Shown in pieces: positions 12,808 to 14,770 of a DNA stretch of 14,770 nt (position 1 is the first letter of the stretch; each line of letters begins with the position of its first letter). The notes under the pieces are model-generated. The model was not told the origin of the DNA. It ran no database searches and saw only the letters and a program-made list of their open reading frames with translations. The DNA is taken from contig DASXXM010000545.1 of assembly GCA_036503065.1 (NCBI GenBank), forward strand, positions 1 to 14,770, in the 5' to 3' direction. This DNA is from DATEPR01 sp036503065. Its GTDB lineage: Bacteria > Actinomycetota > Actinomycetes > Mycobacteriales > Pseudonocardiaceae. The position numbers and the translations under genes are program-made.

Positions 12808-13835
12808 CTGCCGTGCTACCAGAACAGGTGACCGCCGCCAGGGACCTCGTCGAACCGGCGCTGCGGCGGGCCGTCGACGAGCTGGCGCCGTCCATGCGCA
12901 TGATCTCCCGTTACCACTTCGGCTGGGCCGACGAGCACGGCCGGGACACCCCGGGAGGTGGCGGCAAGGCGTTGCGGCCGGCGCTGACCCTGCTGTCCGC
13001 CCGGGCCGCCGGTGCGGACGCCATCAGGGCGGTGCCGGCGGCGGTCGCGGTGGAGCTCGTGCACAACTTCTCGTTGCTGCACGACGACGTGATGGACAAC
13101 GACATCGAACGCCGGCACCGGCCCACCGCGTGGACGGTGTTCGGTGTGCCGGCGGCCATCCTGGCCGGCGACGCCCTGCTCACGCTGGCCATCGAGACGG
13201 CCCGCCGGGGGAGTGATCTCGCGGTGTCCGGTGAGGTCATCGGGTGCCTGAACGAGGCAGTGCAGGGCCTGATCGTCGGGCAGAGCGCGGACGTCGAGTT
13301 CGAGCGGCGCACCGACGTGACGTTGCCGGAGTGCCTCGACATGGCGGCCGGCAAGACCGGCGCGCTGATGCGGTGCGCGTCCTCGATCGGTGCGCTCGCG
13401 GTCGGCGCGGACCAGCGCACGGTGGCGCTGCTCGCCGAGTTCGGCGACCACCTTGGCCTGGCGTTCCAGCTCGTGGACGACCTGCTCGGCATCTGGGGCA
13501 GTCCGGACGTGACCGGCAAGCCGGCACTGGCCGACCTGCGCAGCCGGAAGAAGTCGGTGCCGGTGGTGGCCGCGCTGAACTCCGGCACCGAGGCCGCGAC
13601 CCGGTTGGCGCAGCTGTACTTCCAGCCCGACCAGGCCGACCAGGTGGACGATGAGGCCGCCCTGATCGCCATGGCCGACCTGGTCGAGCGGGCGGGCGCT
13701 CGGGCGTGGACCGAGGCCGAGGCCGACCGGCACATCCAACAGGCGGCACAGTGCCTCGCCGACCTGTCCGCGCCGCCATCGGTGACCGAGGCGCTGCGTG
13801 CGACGGCCTTGTTCGTGACGAGGAGAGACCGTTGA
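12804..13835 (+). CDS. Polyprenyl diphosphate synthase of the hopanoid operon
   Basis: Trans-isoprenyl diphosphate synthase, 343 residues, expected to supply farnesyl diphosphate for HpnD. The first Asp-rich motif is canonical: FSLLHDDVMDND (Asp94, Asp95, Asp98), preceded by GGKALRPALTLL. The second region reads QLVDDLLGIWG (Asp225, Asp226, Gly229), so the last Asp of DDxxD is Gly; related actinomycete hopanoid-cluster synthases show this too. The following LRSRKKSVPVVAAL keeps the basic patch. Phe at position -5 relative to the first motif points to a short-chain product (C15 or C20), but chain length cannot be fixed from this. The start is ATG at 12804, with GGAGG at 12792-12796; its stop overlaps the cyclase start as TTGA. 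Confidence 0.88.
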   Translation: MTAVLPEQVTAARDLVEPALRRAVDELAPSMRMISRYHFGWADEHGRDTPGGGGKALRPALTLLSARAAGADAIRAVPAAVAVELVHNFSLLHDDVMDNDIERRHRPTAWTVFGVPAAILAGDALLTLAIETARRGSDLAVSGEVIGCLNEAVQGLIVGQSADVEFERRTDVTLPECLDMAAGKTGALMRCASSIGALAVGADQRTVALLAEFGDHLGLAFQLVDDLLGIWGSPDVTGKPALADLRSRKKSVPVVAALNSGTEAATRLAQLYFQPDQADQVDDEAALIAMADLVERAGARAWTEAEADRHIQQAAQCLADLSAPPSVTEALRATALFVTRRDR

Positions 13836-14770
13836 GCTCGGCGCAGTTGAATTCGACAGTTCTGGGCACGGAGTCGAACGAGCTGGTGGACCGGGCACGG
13901 CGGATGGTGGACGCCGCCCGGGACCACCTGCTGTCGTTGCAGCACGACGCGGGCTGGTGGCAGGGCAACCTCGAAACCAACGTCACCATGGACGCGGAAG
14001 ACCTGATGCTGCGGCAGTTCCTGGGCATCCGGGACGCCGAGCAGACCGAGCAGGTGGCCCGCTGGATCCGCTCCCAGCAGCGCGCGGACGGCACCTGGGC
14101 CAACTTCTACGAGGGTCCTGCCGACCTGTCCACCACGGTGGAGGCGTACGTCGCGCTACGGCTGGCCGGCGACGACCCGGACGCCGAGCACATGCGGGCC
14201 GCCGCGTCCTTCGTGCTGGGCGCCGGCGGCATCGAGGCGACCCGGGTGTTCACCCGGATGTGGCTGGCGCTGTTCGGCGAGTGGTCCTGGGACGACCTGC
14301 CGATCATGCCGCCGGAGCTGATCTTCCTGCCGTCCTGGTTCCCGCTGAACATCTACGACTGGGGCTGCTGGGCCCGGCAGACCGTGGTGCCGCTGACCAT
14401 CGTGAACGCGATCCGCCCGGTCCGGCCGCTCGGCGTGCGGATCGACGAGCTGCGCAGCGGCCACTCGAAGCGCTCCACCGTGCCGCCGCTGTCGGTCGGC
14501 GGGCTGTTCGAACAGCTCGACAAGCTGCTGCACGTGTATCAGCGTTCGCCGGTGAAACCGTTGCGCCGCATGGCGATACGGCAGGCGGCCGAGTGGGTCG
14601 TCGCCCACCAGGAGGCCGACGGCGGCTGGGGCGGCATCCAGCCACCGTGGGTCTACTCGATCATCGCGCTGCACCTGATGGGCTACCAACTCGACCACCC
14701 GGTCCTGGCCAAGGCCATCGCCGGGCTGGACGGCTTCACCGTGCACGAGGAGACCGAGCAGGGCACGGTC
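13832..14770 (+). CDS. shc: Squalene-hopene cyclase, N-terminal half (runs off the window)
   Basis: Cyclises squalene to the pentacyclic hopene/hopanol; a monotopic membrane enzyme. The 313 codons seen are about half of the usual 630-680. The N-terminal part shows GWWQGNLETNVTMDAEDLMLRQFLG, the QW-type repeats QQRADGTWANFYEGPADL and QEADGGWGG-IQPPWVYSIIALHL, and the MPPELIFLPSWFPLNIYDWGCWARQT stretch, all highly typical. The catalytic DxDD motif and remaining QW repeats lie beyond the edge. The start is TTG at 13832, overlapping the upstream TGA as TTGA, with AGGAGAG at 13821-13827; this makes it the fifth gene of the coupled operon. Identity is very secure. Confidence 0.95.
   Translation, partial: MSSAQLNSTVLGTESNELVDRARRMVDAARDHLLSLQHDAGWWQGNLETNVTMDAEDLMLRQFLGIRDAEQTEQVARWIRSQQRADGTWANFYEGPADLSTTVEAYVALRLAGDDPDAEHMRAAASFVLGAGGIEATRVFTRMWLALFGEWSWDDLPIMPPELIFLPSWFPLNIYDWGCWARQTVVPLTIVNAIRPVRPLGVRIDELRSGHSKRSTVPPLSVGGLFEQLDKLLHVYQRSPVKPLRRMAIRQAAEWVVAHQEADGGWGGIQPPWVYSIIALHLMGYQLDHPVLAKAIAGLDGFTVHEETEQGTV

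Noticed and set aside
1..14770. CRISPR arrays, tRNA/rRNA genes, insertion sequences
   Set aside because: No regularly spaced repeats, no tRNA-like cloverleaf recognised by eye, and no transposase or terminal inverted repeats of an IS.

Overview
The window is high-GC DNA with dense, GC-ended codons, frequent GTG/TTG starts and many four-base start/stop overlaps. It also carries DnaA boxes of the TTGTCCACA type and a hopanoid operon in the order seen in filamentous actinomycetes. I read it as chromosomal DNA of an actinomycete, possibly Pseudonocardiaceae-like. The family-level guess is inference; no marker gene fixes it. I see no transposase, integrase, tRNA, rRNA or CRISPR array.

Left part (1-3191). 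A minus-strand undecaprenyl-diphosphatase gene (uppP) is followed by a three-gene block: a minus-strand BlaI-type repressor, then on the plus strand a six-helix cation-transporter-like protein overlapping by 4 nt an MntP-type manganese exporter. A dyad CTACAT-N3-ATGTAG lies between the repressor and the transporters. The block is bracketed by two direct, gap-free copies (1017-1144 and 2847-2974, about 87% identical) of a 128-bp intergenic repeat. Each copy carries two DnaA boxes 19 nt apart and several inverted repeats. This repeat pair is the most unusual structure in the window.

Middle part (3192-9342). A membrane-anchored GGDEF plus HD-GYP protein (predicted to make and break c-di-GMP) converges, with interlocked stop codons, on a minus-strand pair: an NCS1-type nucleobase/pyrimidine permease overlapping a TenA-like protein. 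The TenA-like protein lacks the cysteine motif of thiaminase II. A LacI-family regulator is divergent from this pair and has a perfect GTAAGCGCTTAC operator-like palindrome just before its start. A convergent MarR-family gene follows.

Right part (9343-14770). Divergent from marR is a tightly coupled operon for hopanoid synthesis: hpnC, hpnD and hpnE (farnesyl diphosphate to squalene via presqualene diphosphate and hydroxysqualene), a polyprenyl diphosphate synthase that probably supplies farnesyl diphosphate, and squalene-hopene cyclase, which runs off the window edge. A 19-bp near-palindrome in the marR/hpnC gap and two hairpins in the hpnC leader are the likely control points. The genes are joined by ATGA/TTGA overlaps, and a 13-codon mini-ORF created by a small local duplication sits between hpnE and the prenyltransferase.
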